From: Bradyrhizobium sp. Tv2a-2
GTDB lineage: Bacteria; Pseudomonadota; Alphaproteobacteria; Rhizobiales; Xanthobacteraceae
Assembly: GCF_000472425.1 (NCBI RefSeq)
Contig: NZ_AXAI01000007.1
Coordinates: 1-64,000, forward strand
Length of the DNA: 64,000 nucleotides
Direction of reading: 5' to 3'
Shown here: in pieces, positions 1 through 8,419 of the stretch
Position numbering within the stretch: position 1 is the first letter of the stretch
Layout of the letters: each line of letters starts with the position of its first letter
The notes under the pieces: model-generated
Seen by the model: the letters and a program-made list of their open reading frames with translations, nothing else
Databases searched by the model: none
Told to the model about the DNA's origin: nothing
Translations under genes and position numbers: made by a program

Positions 1-195
1 CAGTTCGCGAGACCAATGGTGCGATGACGCGCAAGCCTCGATCCCCACCAGGCATGGCGGCAATTTCTGGAAAAACGCCAGGACGTGCCGGCGCTTCAAC
101 TGACGGCGTATGACCACCTGGCCGGCTGCATCAACGCCGTGCAATTGAAAGACCGACTTCGCGATATCCAGACCGATCGTCGAAATTGACTGCAT
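1..195 (-). CDS. IS110-family transposase, N-terminal part (cut by window edge)
   Basis: The minus-strand frame opens with ATG at 195 and runs off the left edge after 65 codons. The product starts MQSISTIGLDIAKSVFQLHG and continues to IEACASSHHW. These are the two N-terminal blocks of the RuvC-like DEDD transposase of IS110 elements: the first catalytic Asp sits in GLDIAK and the Glu in IEACAS. The enzyme would move its element as a circular intermediate. Because only the first 65 residues are visible, it cannot be said whether the gene is intact. IS110 elements have no clear terminal inverted repeats, so the element boundary to the right is not visible. Confidence 0.9.
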   Translation of the reverse strand, partial: MQSISTIGLDIAKSVFQLHGVDAAGQVVIRRQLKRRHVLAFFQKLPPCLVGIEACASSHHWSREL

Positions 196-593
196 AGGCT
201 GCTCCTCCGAATCGTGGGAGCCTCAAACGGCGCCCACTCCTTGGCACTCTCGTGCCCGTGGAGGAGCCGTCCACAGCATCACAGGCGGACTTCAACCGTC
301 CTGAACGTTGGGCTTACCCGGCGTAGCCCGAGGCATTGGACGCCCGAACTCCAGCCGAGCCTTAGCCTCGCCAGAGGAGGGATAAAGGCAGACATGCGGG
401 ATGGAGCTGTCGCGCGGCTCCGCAACTGCCTTGTGAGCCTGCCAGTTGCACAGTAGGCTGCCTGTAATCCGATTGATGCGTTGCTTGCGTTGCGCTCGTG
501 AGGGAGCGTCGTGAGCTCGAGGCCAGGGTTGCGTGCGCTCGAAGGCCGTTCCGCTCGGACATTTGCAACATTTCTAATAGAGAAAGATGCAAG
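196..593. other. Gene-free stretch beside the IS110 gene
   Basis: About 400 bases between the transposase start and the epoxide hydrolase. It probably holds the left non-coding end of the insertion element, its transposase promoter (read leftwards) and the junction with chromosomal DNA. Short open frames on both strands have no recognisable product. No terminal repeat or target duplication could be recognised. Confidence 0.4.
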
Positions 594-1700
594 ATGAAGC
601 CCTCATATGATGCAAATCATTTCTCCAATCTTACTTCGTGCAATCGGCGAACCGTTCTGCGAGGGATCGCGGGTTCACTAGCCACCCCTGCGCTGATTGC
701 ATCCACAGACGCCTCCGGCGATGCGCTGTGGGGCGTCACTTTGGCTGCCACCGAGAGTGGCACGGCACAATACGAACCGAGCCATCGAACGGTTTCTGTA
801 AACGGGCTGCGTTTGCACATCGCCGAATCTGGTCAAGGTCCGTTGGTGCTGCTCTGCCACGGCTTTCCGGAATGTTGGTATTCCTGGCGGCATCAGTTGC
901 GTGCGCTTGCAGAGGCAGGCTTTCACGCGGTGGCCCCTGATATGAGAGGCTTCGGCCAAACGGACGCCCCTGAAGATGTCGGGGAGTACACGATCGGCCA
1001 CAACGTTGCCGACATGGTGCAATTGGTCTTAATACTCGGAGAAAAACAGGCGATCATTATCGGCCATGATTGGGGCGCACCGGTTGCTTGGACTTCAGCG
1101 CTGCTGCGGCCCGACATTTTCCGCGCGGTTGTGGCGATGAGCGTGCCATATCGCGCACGTTCGCCTGTCGCCCCGATGAAGGCACTTCGGGATGCTGGGA
1201 ACACTAATTTCTATCAGCTGTATTTTCAAACGCCTGGTGTGGCGGAGGCCGAATTTGAGCGCGATGTCGATCGCAGCGTGCGGACACTCTTTTACGGGAC
1301 CGGCATATCGCTGATGATGAAACCCGGAATGGGGTTCTTGGCGGATGCAACCATACCGCAGCAATTGCCGTCTTGGCTAACGGATGAGGATATTTCCTAC
1401 TTTGTCGAAACTTATAAGCGCAGTGGCTATCGCGGTGGTTTGAACTGGTACCGCAATATCGACCGCAATTGGGAGCTTTCGGGAGGCTGGGAGGGGATGA
1501 AGATTCAGCAACCAGCGCTCTTCATCGCGGGAAGCAATGATGGCGTGATAAAGGCTATGGCTAAGCCGCTTGAGGAGCTGCCGACCACGGTGCCGGGATT
1601 GAAGAAGACGCTCATTCTGCCCGACAGCGGTCATTGGATTCAGCAGCAACGGCCGGCGGAAGTGAACGCGGCGATACTCGAATTTTTACGACCGGCCTAG
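594..1700 (+). CDS. Epoxide hydrolase-type alpha/beta hydrolase, probably exported
   Basis: Alpha/beta-fold hydrolase of the epoxide-hydrolase group, expected to convert epoxides to diols through an aspartyl-ester intermediate. The ATG at 594 (368 aa) is chosen because it follows an A/G-rich stretch and places a twin-arginine-like segment (NRRTVLRG, around residues 17-24) and an Ala-rich stretch at the N terminus, which suggests Tat export. Motifs visible: HGFPE oxyanion hole near residue 89, nucleophile Asp in GHDWGA near 159, and the catalytic His in DSGHW near 347. The frame stays open upstream to 498, but that extension looks non-coding. The true substrate is unknown; related haloacid or haloalkane dehalogenases are the main alternative. 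Confidence 0.85.
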   Translation: MKPSYDANHFSNLTSCNRRTVLRGIAGSLATPALIASTDASGDALWGVTLAATESGTAQYEPSHRTVSVNGLRLHIAESGQGPLVLLCHGFPECWYSWRHQLRALAEAGFHAVAPDMRGFGQTDAPEDVGEYTIGHNVADMVQLVLILGEKQAIIIGHDWGAPVAWTSALLRPDIFRAVVAMSVPYRARSPVAPMKALRDAGNTNFYQLYFQTPGVAEAEFERDVDRSVRTLFYGTGISLMMKPGMGFLADATIPQQLPSWLTDEDISYFVETYKRSGYRGGLNWYRNIDRNWELSGGWEGMKIQQPALFIAGSNDGVIKAMAKPLEELPTTVPGLKKTLILPDSGHWIQQQRPAEVNAAILEFLRPA

Positions 1701-2397
1701 GCCAAATCCATCGAAGAATTGTTACCGGGGCTCAAGCAATGGCTGATAGCTTCCCCCAATTATACTCGCTCACTGTTCTTCAACGTCGTTGATTCCCGGC
1801 GCAGCAAATCCAGGCTGTTGCGAATCGCCCTTGCGCGCTCGGTGAAGCACACCGTCGCTCCGACAACCCGGCGGAAGGCCGCCGGCTGCCCCATCAAGAT
1901 TATGAGCTTGTGCCCCTGACGCAGCGTCCCCAGCGCACCCGGCGACCTGCCCGGCCTATTGGAGACTTCCGTATACGCCGGGTCTTTGCTACAATTTAAG
2001 CGTGTAGCTGTCGCTGTCGCCGTCCGTAAAGGCGCCGTACGATCTGCCGGAGAGCGTGTGTAAGCGCCTGGGCGCTGGCGTCGCAGCGCCAGAGGCGCGG
2101 AAGCCTTCGACTTTGTCACCTGGTACGACAGGGCCTACGCGGCCCGAAAGCCCTTGAACTTCAAGGATAAACTTGAAACTGAGGGGGCCGGCCACCTTGT
2201 GGTGGAAAGCCGCTCCCTCGCAGCCACCAGCGGTAAGGCTCAAGCCAGACCATAGGTGCCTGACGATCATAGAGGGTTCGCCGCGGCCCAGCGCGCCGCA
2301 CCCCTCAATCGGACCTCGCGGCGACCCCGCAAGTAGCCAGCCGATGGCGATGTCTTCTAAACTCGCACCACGTGCTGCTGACGAGCGAAGGCGAGCC
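1701..2397. other. Unassigned 0.7 kb stretch, possible remnants
   Basis: Between the epoxide hydrolase and the LysR gene there is no frame I recognise. The frame leading into the LysR gene is open from 2173, and a minus-strand frame covers 1989-2567, but neither gives a recognisable protein. The LysR start is clearly at 2398. The stretch may contain decayed coding DNA or an untranslated leader. Confidence 0.3.
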
Positions 2398-3366
2398 ATG
2401 GACCGCATCGACGCCATGAAAGTGTTTGTGTCGGCTGTCGACGAGGGGAGTTTGGCGGGCGCGGGCAGGCGGCTTGGTCGTTCGCCGGCCGCAGTCAGCC
2501 GGGCCATCGCCTTTCTCGAGGAACATGTGGGCACGGAGCTCCTGCACCGCACCACGCGTTCCCTCAAGTTGAGCGAGGCCGGCGAGCGCTACGCGGCTGC
2601 CTGCCGGCGGGTGCTCGTCGATCTTGAGGAAGCCGATATTGCGGCTGCGGGTGAGCGCGCGGCGCCGCGCGGCACGCTGACCGTGACCGCGCCTGTTATC
2701 GCCGGCGAAGATCTGCTGCGGCCGATGCTCGACGCCTTCGTCAAGCAGCATCCCGCGGTCTCGGTGCGGCTGCTTTTGGTGGACCGGCCGGTGAATTTGA
2801 TCGACGAGGGAATCGATGTCGCGTTGCGGATCGCGCATCTTGACGATTCGAGCTTCGTCGCGATCCGCCTGGGTGAGGTGCGCCGCGTGGTTGCCGCGGC
2901 ACCTGCCTATCTTGCCCGACATCCGGTCATCCACGAGCCGGCTGACCTGGCAAAGCATCAAATCATCGCGATGACGCATTTCGGACAGGACTCCTGGACA
3001 TTTGCGCCGCCGCCAGGCTCGTCCGTCGCGAGGGCCGTCCAGTTCACGCCGCGGCTCATCGTCAACACCGTGCGTGGCGCGGTTGCCTCCGCCGCCGAGG
3101 GCAACGGCGTGACGCGCGTGTTTTCCTATCACATCGCCGCGGAGATCAAGGGCGGGCAGCTCAAGATCCTGCTCGGCCAGGACGAATATCCGCCATTGCC
3201 CGTGCACCTGCTCGCGCCGCCCGGCCGCTTCTCGGTGCCCAAGGTCCGCGCCTTTGCCGACTTCGCGGTGCCGCGGCTGAAGCACTATTTCGAGAGCCTG
3301 TCGCGCGAAGCGAAGGAAACCGGCGAAGTCATTCGTTCGCGCGGCGGAAGAGTGTCTGCCGGATAG
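2398..3366 (+). CDS. LysR-family transcriptional regulator
   Basis: DNA-binding regulator of 322 aa. The start at 2398 gives the typical opening MDRIDAMKVFVSAVDEGS, with the winged helix-turn-helix over roughly residues 18-60 (AGAGRRLGRSPAAVSRAI, then LLHRTTRSLKLSEAG). The rest is a type 2 periplasmic-binding-like effector domain, including the usual segments RGTLTVTAP and GIDVALRIAHL. The sequence is of the subgroup often annotated as single-domain-length LysR regulators next to oxidoreductases. An SDR gene begins 87 bases downstream in the same direction, so the two may be cotranscribed and the SDR may be a target. The effector is unknown. Confidence 0.92.
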   Translation: MDRIDAMKVFVSAVDEGSLAGAGRRLGRSPAAVSRAIAFLEEHVGTELLHRTTRSLKLSEAGERYAAACRRVLVDLEEADIAAAGERAAPRGTLTVTAPVIAGEDLLRPMLDAFVKQHPAVSVRLLLVDRPVNLIDEGIDVALRIAHLDDSSFVAIRLGEVRRVVAAAPAYLARHPVIHEPADLAKHQIIAMTHFGQDSWTFAPPPGSSVARAVQFTPRLIVNTVRGAVASAAEGNGVTRVFSYHIAAEIKGGQLKILLGQDEYPPLPVHLLAPPGRFSVPKVRAFADFAVPRLKHYFESLSREAKETGEVIRSRGGRVSAG

Positions 3367-3453
3367 CGGGCATTGGCCCCAAGCCCCGCGATGCCTATTT
3401 GGCCATGTGCAACGACGGAAGCGTCGTTTTGGCAGAGATCATGGAGGCTCATT

Positions 3454-4164
3454 GTGGGTGCAGAACAGAAAGTCGCAATCATTACTGGCGCATCGCAGGG
3501 GATCGGCGGGGCTCTCGTCAGCGCTTATCGCGACCGCAACTATCGCGTCGTCGCAACCTCCCGCTCGATCAAGCCGTCATCGGATACGGGTATCCTCGCT
3601 GTCGCCGGTGACATCGCAGATCCCGCGACAGCGGAACGCGTCGTCTCGCAAGCGGTCGAGCGCTTCGGCCGTATCGACACGCTCGTCAACAATGCCGGCA
3701 TCTTCGTTGCAAAGCCGTTCACGGCCTATACCGACGAGGATTATGTCAACATCCTCGGCATCAATCTGAACGGGTTTTTCCAGATCACGCGCCGCGTCGC
3801 CGGGGAGATGCTGAAGCAGGGGTCGGGGCACATCGTCCAGATTACCACCACCCTGGTCGATCACGCCAGCAGCAGCGTGCCGTCTGTACTCGCTTCGCTG
3901 ACCAAGGGCGGGTTGAACGCGGCGACAAAGTCGCTGGCCATCGAATATGCAGCCAAGGGCATCCGCGTCAACGCGGTGTCTCCCGGCGTGATCAAGACGC
4001 CGATGCACGCGCCCCAGACGCATGAGTTCCTGGCCGGGTTGCATCCGGTCGGGCGGATGGGCGAGATACGCGACATTGTCGAAGCGGTGCTCTATCTCGA
4101 AGGCGCCTCGTTCGTAACAGGCGAGATCCTGCATGTCGACGGCGGCCAGAGCGCCGGCCGCTAA
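3454..4164 (+). CDS. SDR-family oxidoreductase with non-canonical active site
   Basis: Short-chain dehydrogenase/reductase fold, 236 aa from a GTG at 3454 that follows a GGAGG ribosome site at 3443-3447. The cofactor loop TGASQGIGG lies near residues 11-19 and NNAG near 82, so NAD(P) binding is likely. The C-terminal GGQSAGR ending is typical. The usual Ser and the Tyr of YxxxK are absent: the region reads SVPSVLASLTKGG, with Ala four residues before the conserved Lys. It may therefore use other residues or not be a classical reductase. The TAA stop (4162-4164) overlaps the start of a dispersed repeat at 4163. The neighbouring LysR gene may regulate it. Confidence 0.85.
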   Translation: MGAEQKVAIITGASQGIGGALVSAYRDRNYRVVATSRSIKPSSDTGILAVAGDIADPATAERVVSQAVERFGRIDTLVNNAGIFVAKPFTAYTDEDYVNILGINLNGFFQITRRVAGEMLKQGSGHIVQITTTLVDHASSSVPSVLASLTKGGLNAATKSLAIEYAAKGIRVNAVSPGVIKTPMHAPQTHEFLAGLHPVGRMGEIRDIVEAVLYLEGASFVTGEILHVDGGQSAGR

Positions 4165-4264
4165 AGCGCGATGAGATTTGGTTGAATTGTCATCGCGCTT
4201 TACGCCTTTGATCGAGCACGATCTTTCGGAAAACCGCTACACGCTTTTCCGGATCATGCTTTAG
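4163..4264. repeat. Dispersed palindromic repeat A, copy 1
   Basis: About 102 bases made of two hairpins. The first pairs AAAGCGCGATGA with TCATCGCGCTTT. The second pairs the segment around GGAAAA with TTTTCC before GATCATGC. Nearly the same sequence occurs at 44656-44758 and 56223-56325, and half of it at 53099-53134. This copy supplies the last two bases of the SDR stop codon and could act as a transcription terminator. Confidence 0.9.
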
Positions 4265-4281
4265 GCGGGGACGAGTGACGG

Positions 4282-5268
4282 CTATTGTCGTCCGTCGCCC
4301 TCCAATAGCTGATCGCGCACCAGTCGAGTCGCGCCGCGGCTCCAGGAATAGTTGGCGCCCATGCGCAGTCCGCTGTCGGCATGGGCGACCACGGCGCCGG
4401 TATGGGAATCCCGAACCAGGAAGCCGATCGTGTATTCGGTGCGGCTCACGCGCCTGACAACGCCAAGCAGCGATTGGTCGGCGCCGAGTGCCAATGCCGC
4501 CTGCGACTCGCACCCGCTGCAGTCGTGCAACGCACGGGCTTTGGCGGCGTCCGCCCCGGCGGAGCCGACGTCGACCAGCTGATAGCGGCCCGACTGCGCC
4601 AGCAGTTGGCGGATCGCATCGGTCGTATCGCTCAATCCCGTGGCGTCGGAAGCGGTTTCGCCGATGGTTTCGGCGCTCGCACTGGTGTCGTCGAGCTCGA
4701 ACGGGAACACCGCAAGCTTGATTGCAGCGGGCGCCGCAACGGCAGTCGCCGGGCCGCCTGCCAGGCCTGCGCGAAGCTCCTCCGACACAAAGGTCTCGGC
4801 CCGCCGCCAGGCTTCGTCACTGTCGCCACGGAAGGTGAAAAGCTTTTTAAGCACGATTCGATTGGTGGCCGTATCGATCGCCGCCAGCCGCGCCCATTGC
4901 ACCAGCGTGCTCATCTTCTGGATATTGCCGACGGTCAGGATCTTCGCTCCGTCCCGTGATGCGGCGTGAAGTCGCTCCGCAAACCCCGGGCCGTCGCTCG
5001 CGCAGGCCGGGGCACAGGAGGAGGCAACAAGCTGAAAGCGTGCGTCCGCGCTGAGGTCCCCGCGCAGCGCAGCCATGAACGTCTGCAGGCGCTTTTGATG
5101 CACGGCCGCCTGATCGGTGGGCTCGTTCGAGGTGTCGAAATAGCCGAATTCGTCGATGGAAATAGAGATGGCTGGCCGCTCGGCGCTGCCGGGCATCGCT
5201 GCGCTGAGGCTCGATGCCAGCAGTAAAGCGGTCGCGGCACCAAGGTGGAGAATGCGGGCGTTACGCAT
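4282..5268 (-). CDS. Secreted protein with two tandem DUF2380/DUF3280-like domains
   Basis: 328 aa from ATG at 5268, chosen because it puts a clear signal peptide (ARILHLGAATALLLASSLSAA) at the N terminus; an upstream start at 5316 would add 16 residues. Two similar halves follow. Each has a beta strand such as ISISIDEFGY or IKLAVFPFEL, a pair of Cys residues (SSCAPAC and CSGCES), a Gly-Ala segment (GAKILTVGNI, GADQSLLGVV), and an ending strand describing a dissipating tail (VLKKLFTFRGDSDEAWRRA, AHADSGLRMGANYSWSRGA). This resembles the DUF2380/DUF3280 family of unknown function, duplicated. Likely periplasmic. No partner can be inferred from the convergent SDR or the divergent aldehyde dehydrogenase. 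Confidence 0.75.
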   Translation of the reverse strand: MRNARILHLGAATALLLASSLSAAMPGSAERPAISISIDEFGYFDTSNEPTDQAAVHQKRLQTFMAALRGDLSADARFQLVASSCAPACASDGPGFAERLHAASRDGAKILTVGNIQKMSTLVQWARLAAIDTATNRIVLKKLFTFRGDSDEAWRRAETFVSEELRAGLAGGPATAVAAPAAIKLAVFPFELDDTSASAETIGETASDATGLSDTTDAIRQLLAQSGRYQLVDVGSAGADAAKARALHDCSGCESQAALALGADQSLLGVVRRVSRTEYTIGFLVRDSHTGAVVAHADSGLRMGANYSWSRGATRLVRDQLLEGDGRQ

Positions 5269-5494
5269 GATTTGACATCCGTTGGCAGGTGGCGCGTGCC
5301 ACCATAGGCGTTTCATCCGCGCGCCGCGGCTTACGGTTTCCCGCCTCGCGCCGGGAAAATCTCCCGCCGGTACCGCACAGCGTCAGGCAGTTCGAGTGCC
5401 ATCGCCCTCCTTTCACGGCTTCGTTTTAACGGGCGCGTAGAATGGAGTATATGGTTTCGCCAGCGACTGACGTCATTGCTCGACGGAGGATATC

Positions 5495-6976
5495 GTGAAA
5501 ACTTACCAGCTTTATATCAACGGCCAATCGGTCGACCCTGCCAACGGGGAATGGTTCGATTCGATCGATCCCTATCACGGCAAGCCCTGGGCGAAGATTC
5601 CGCGCGGCTCTGCCGCCGATGCCGACAAGGCCGTGAAGGCCGCCAATGAGGCGATGTGGCGCGGCCCCTGGTCGAAGATGACGGCGTCGGCGCGCGGCAA
5701 GGCGATGCGAAAGCTGGGTGACCTCGTCGCGGCGAACGCGCAGCGTCTCGCCGAAATCGAGGTGCGCGACAACGGCAAGCTCATGGCCGAGATGCTGGGC
5801 CAGCTTCGCTATCATCCGGAATGGTGGTGGTATTTCGGCGGGCTCGTTGACAAGATCGAAGGTGGGCTGGTGCCGATCGACAAGCCCGATACCTTCGCCT
5901 ACACGACGCACGAGCCGGTCGGCGTCGTGGCCGCGTTGACGGCCTGGAATTCGCCACTGCTGTTCGTCGCCTGGAAATGTGCCGCGGCGCTCGCCGCCGG
6001 TTGCGCCGTCATCGTCAAGCCGTCGGAATTCACGTCCGCCAGTACGCTGGAATTCGCCGCGTTGACGAAAGAGGCCGGCATTCCCGATGGAATCTTCAAT
6101 GTTGTCACCGGCTTCGGGCCCGAGATCGGCAGCGAGCTGATCTCGCATCCCGGCGTCGCCAAGATCACCTTCACGGGATCGGATGCGACGGGCGCAAAGG
6201 TGTATGAGACCGCTGCGCGCAGCCTCAAGCGCGTCTCGCTCGAGCTGGGAGGAAAGTCTCCCAACATTGTCTTTGAGGATGCCGATTTGAATGCGGCCGC
6301 GGCAGGCGCGATCTCCGGCATCTTCGCCGCGACGGGCCAGACCTGCATCGCCGGATCACGCCTGCTTGTGCAAAGCTCGATCAAGGACAAATTCGTGGCG
6401 CGCCTGTTGGAGCTTGCTCGCTCCGCCAAGATTGGCGACCCGATGCAATCGGACACCAATATCGGCCCCATCACGACTCCGGCGCAGTACAAGAAGGTGC
6501 TCGATTACATCGATATCGCGAAGACCGAGGGTGCCCGCTGCCTCCTTGGTGGAAAGCCCGCGTCGGGCGAGGGTATCGTCGGCGGCCAGTTCATCGAGCC
6601 GACCATCTTCACCGATGTCGACAACACCATGCGGATCGCGCGCGAGGAAGTCTTCGGCCCGGTCCTCTCCATCATCAGCTTCGACACCGAGGAAGATGCA
6701 ATTCGGATCGCCAACGACACCATCTACGGCCTTGCGGCAGGCATCTGGACCACCGATCTGGCACGCGCCGTGCGTGTGCCGAAGCTGCTGCGCGCTGGAA
6801 CCGTTTGGGTGAATACCTACCGCGCCATCAGCTACATGATGCCGTTTGGCGGCATGAAGCATTCAGGCGTCGGCCGCGAGTCCGGCATAGACGCGGTCCG
6901 CGAGTATCTGGAAACAAAGAGCGTCTGGATCTCGACTGCCAAGGACACTCCGGCCAATCCATTCGTCATGCGCTGA
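5495..6976 (+). CDS. Aldehyde dehydrogenase (NAD(P)-dependent)
   Basis: Oxidises an aldehyde to the acid. 493 aa, the normal family length, from ATG at 5495 behind a GGAGG-like site (cggaggatatc). Visible motifs: WNSPLLF and KPSEFT for the cofactor site, FTGS, the general base Glu in LELGGKSPN near residue 250, and the catalytic Cys in GQTCIAGS near 284. The C-terminal PFGGMKHSGVGRESG is typical of the betaine/vanillin-type branch. It stands alone, 226 bases from the divergent duplicated-domain gene, so the substrate cannot be assigned. Confidence 0.93.
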   Translation: MKTYQLYINGQSVDPANGEWFDSIDPYHGKPWAKIPRGSAADADKAVKAANEAMWRGPWSKMTASARGKAMRKLGDLVAANAQRLAEIEVRDNGKLMAEMLGQLRYHPEWWWYFGGLVDKIEGGLVPIDKPDTFAYTTHEPVGVVAALTAWNSPLLFVAWKCAAALAAGCAVIVKPSEFTSASTLEFAALTKEAGIPDGIFNVVTGFGPEIGSELISHPGVAKITFTGSDATGAKVYETAARSLKRVSLELGGKSPNIVFEDADLNAAAAGAISGIFAATGQTCIAGSRLLVQSSIKDKFVARLLELARSAKIGDPMQSDTNIGPITTPAQYKKVLDYIDIAKTEGARCLLGGKPASGEGIVGGQFIEPTIFTDVDNTMRIAREEVFGPVLSIISFDTEEDAIRIANDTIYGLAAGIWTTDLARAVRVPKLLRAGTVWVNTYRAISYMMPFGGMKHSGVGRESGIDAVREYLETKSVWISTAKDTPANPFVMR

Positions 6977-7509
6977 CCGATCGCGGAGCCACTCTGCATC
7001 GGCCGTTTCGATCAGGCCAGACTAGGCCGCCTGCGCAAGCTAGATGGCATCGCGGTCGGCCGGGCTTCGTGCATGACTGGGTCGGCTTCCGGCTATTTGC
7101 GGACGTGCCGCTCCGTTCCAACGGGAAAAAACTCATCCCACGATCGGAAATATTTCCCGATCTCGTATGGATATTTTCCTTATTTTGGTTCTGATGGCGC
7201 GGGCTCTTCACGGTTGCGCCCGTGAATAATATTGATGGTCCGTACTCTGCTCACTGGTCTATCCGCTGCAAGCGGGTTTGTACGTAAACCTTGTGAAACT
7301 TATCCCCGCCTTCCGAAGCTCGATGGAAGGCGGGGACATTTCAGGCCGCACCGGCTCTGCACTTACGGTGCAGCCGAGTTGTCGTCAGTGGGCGCGATAT
7401 CCTAGCCTCGGTGCATCCCGACCTTGATCAGCTCACCGCGGACGCGGTGCGGCCGAAAATGAAGAGGCGTGTTCTCTCGATCGTCATTGCGAGGAGCGAT
7501 GCCTTCCGC
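6977..7509. other. Gene-free stretch with a strong hairpin and a half repeat
   Basis: 533 bases between convergent genes. It holds a perfect 11-base-pair inverted repeat at 7304-7335 and, near 7483-7503, half of the CATTGCGAGGAGCG repeat that is complete at 34116-34199. An AT-rich patch lies around 7140-7195. No convincing gene. Confidence 0.5.
7304..7335. terminator. Hairpin, possible bidirectional terminator
   Basis: CCCCGCCTTCC and GGAAGGCGGGG form a perfect 11-bp stem with a 10-base loop. No long T run follows on either strand, so intrinsic termination is only possible. It sits between the convergent aldehyde dehydrogenase and crotonase genes. Confidence 0.45.
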
Positions 7510-8304
7510 TCACTCGCGTGCAAACGCGCCGTGACGCCCGGCCCCGGATGCGAAGCGTGTCGCACCCGCGAGCGTCTCGCCCGACGCAATCACCTCGAGT
7601 CCGCCGCGCATCTCATTGGCGATGGCGTCCTCCTCCGCGAGGTCCCATTGCTTGAGTGCCGACAGCCGGTCCGCGCGCAGACATGTCTGCGGAAAGCGCG
7701 CGATCTCATGCGCCAGCGCGATCGCCTGCGCCCGCGTCTCACCCTTGGCAACCAGCCGATTGGCAAGCCCCATGCGCAGCGCCTCCGGACCGCTGACGGG
7801 ACGGCCGGTGAGAATCAGGTCCATGGCCTGGGAATGGCCGATCAGGCGCGGCAGGCGGATGGTGCCGAGATCGATCAGCGGCACACCGAAGCGGCGGCAG
7901 AAGATGCCAAAGGTCGCGTCGTCGGCGACCACGCGCATGTCTGCCCAGAGCGCGAGCTCCATGCCGCCGGCCACCGCAAAGCCTTCGATGGCCGCGATCA
8001 CAGGCTTCGACAGCCGCAACCGGCTCGGCCCCATCGGGGCGATGGTGCTGTGTCCGCCGATCTCGCGCTTTTTGTTGACGTCACCCACCGCAACCGCCTT
8101 CAGGTCGGCGCCGGCGCAGAACGTGCCGCCGGTACCGGTGAAGACAGCGACGGACGCGTCGGGATCGGCATCGAAAGCGAGGAAGGTGTCGTACAGTTTG
8201 CGCGCGGTTAAGCCGTCAACGGCGTTGCGGCAACGCGGGCGATTGATGGAGACAACGGTCACCGGACCATCGCGCTCGACCAACACGGCGTCGGGCTCGG
8301 ACAT
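7510..8304 (-). CDS. Crotonase / enoyl-CoA hydratase-family protein
   Basis: 264 aa, normal crotonase length. It has the FCAGADLKAV oxyanion-hole segment near residue 65 and the second one at EGFAVAGGMELAL near 109. The first acid residue (Glu of GMELA) is present. The second Glu of true hydratases falls in FCRRFGVPLIDLG and appears replaced, so the chemistry may be isomerase-, hydrolase- or lyase-like rather than hydration. Acts on an acyl-CoA thioester in the cytoplasm. The nearest same-strand neighbour, purC, lies upstream in transcription direction order only by position (it starts at 9334), with a dispersed repeat between them, so the gene is probably transcribed alone. Confidence 0.88.
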   Translation of the reverse strand: MSEPDAVLVERDGPVTVVSINRPRCRNAVDGLTARKLYDTFLAFDADPDASVAVFTGTGGTFCAGADLKAVAVGDVNKKREIGGHSTIAPMGPSRLRLSKPVIAAIEGFAVAGGMELALWADMRVVADDATFGIFCRRFGVPLIDLGTIRLPRLIGHSQAMDLILTGRPVSGPEALRMGLANRLVAKGETRAQAIALAHEIARFPQTCLRADRLSALKQWDLAEEDAIANEMRGGLEVIASGETLAGATRFASGAGRHGAFARE

Positions 8305-8330
8305 GATGCGCCTCCCTTGATGTGGCCTCC

Positions 8331-8413
8331 GTCATTTCGGGGCGGTGCGTTGGCGCCGAACTCAGATGTGCAATCGGACGTCGGATTTCACCCTGCGCGT
8401 GCCCCGGAATGAC
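8331..8413. repeat. Dispersed inverted repeat (GTCATT-CGGGGC family)
   Basis: The element starts GTCATTTCGGGGC and ends GCCCCGGAATGAC, so its ends are inverted copies of each other with about 57 bases between. It fills the gap between the crotonase start and the purC stop. A degenerate relative appears at 28929-28975. Confidence 0.65.
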
Positions 8414-8419
8414 AAAAAG

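Noticed and set aside
498..593. Upstream start of the epoxide hydrolase
   Set aside because: The added 32 residues resemble no signal peptide, and the ATG at 594 better fits a Tat-type start.
2305..3285. 326-codon minus-strand frame opposite the LysR gene
   Set aside because: Shadow of the LysR gene, with no recognisable motifs.
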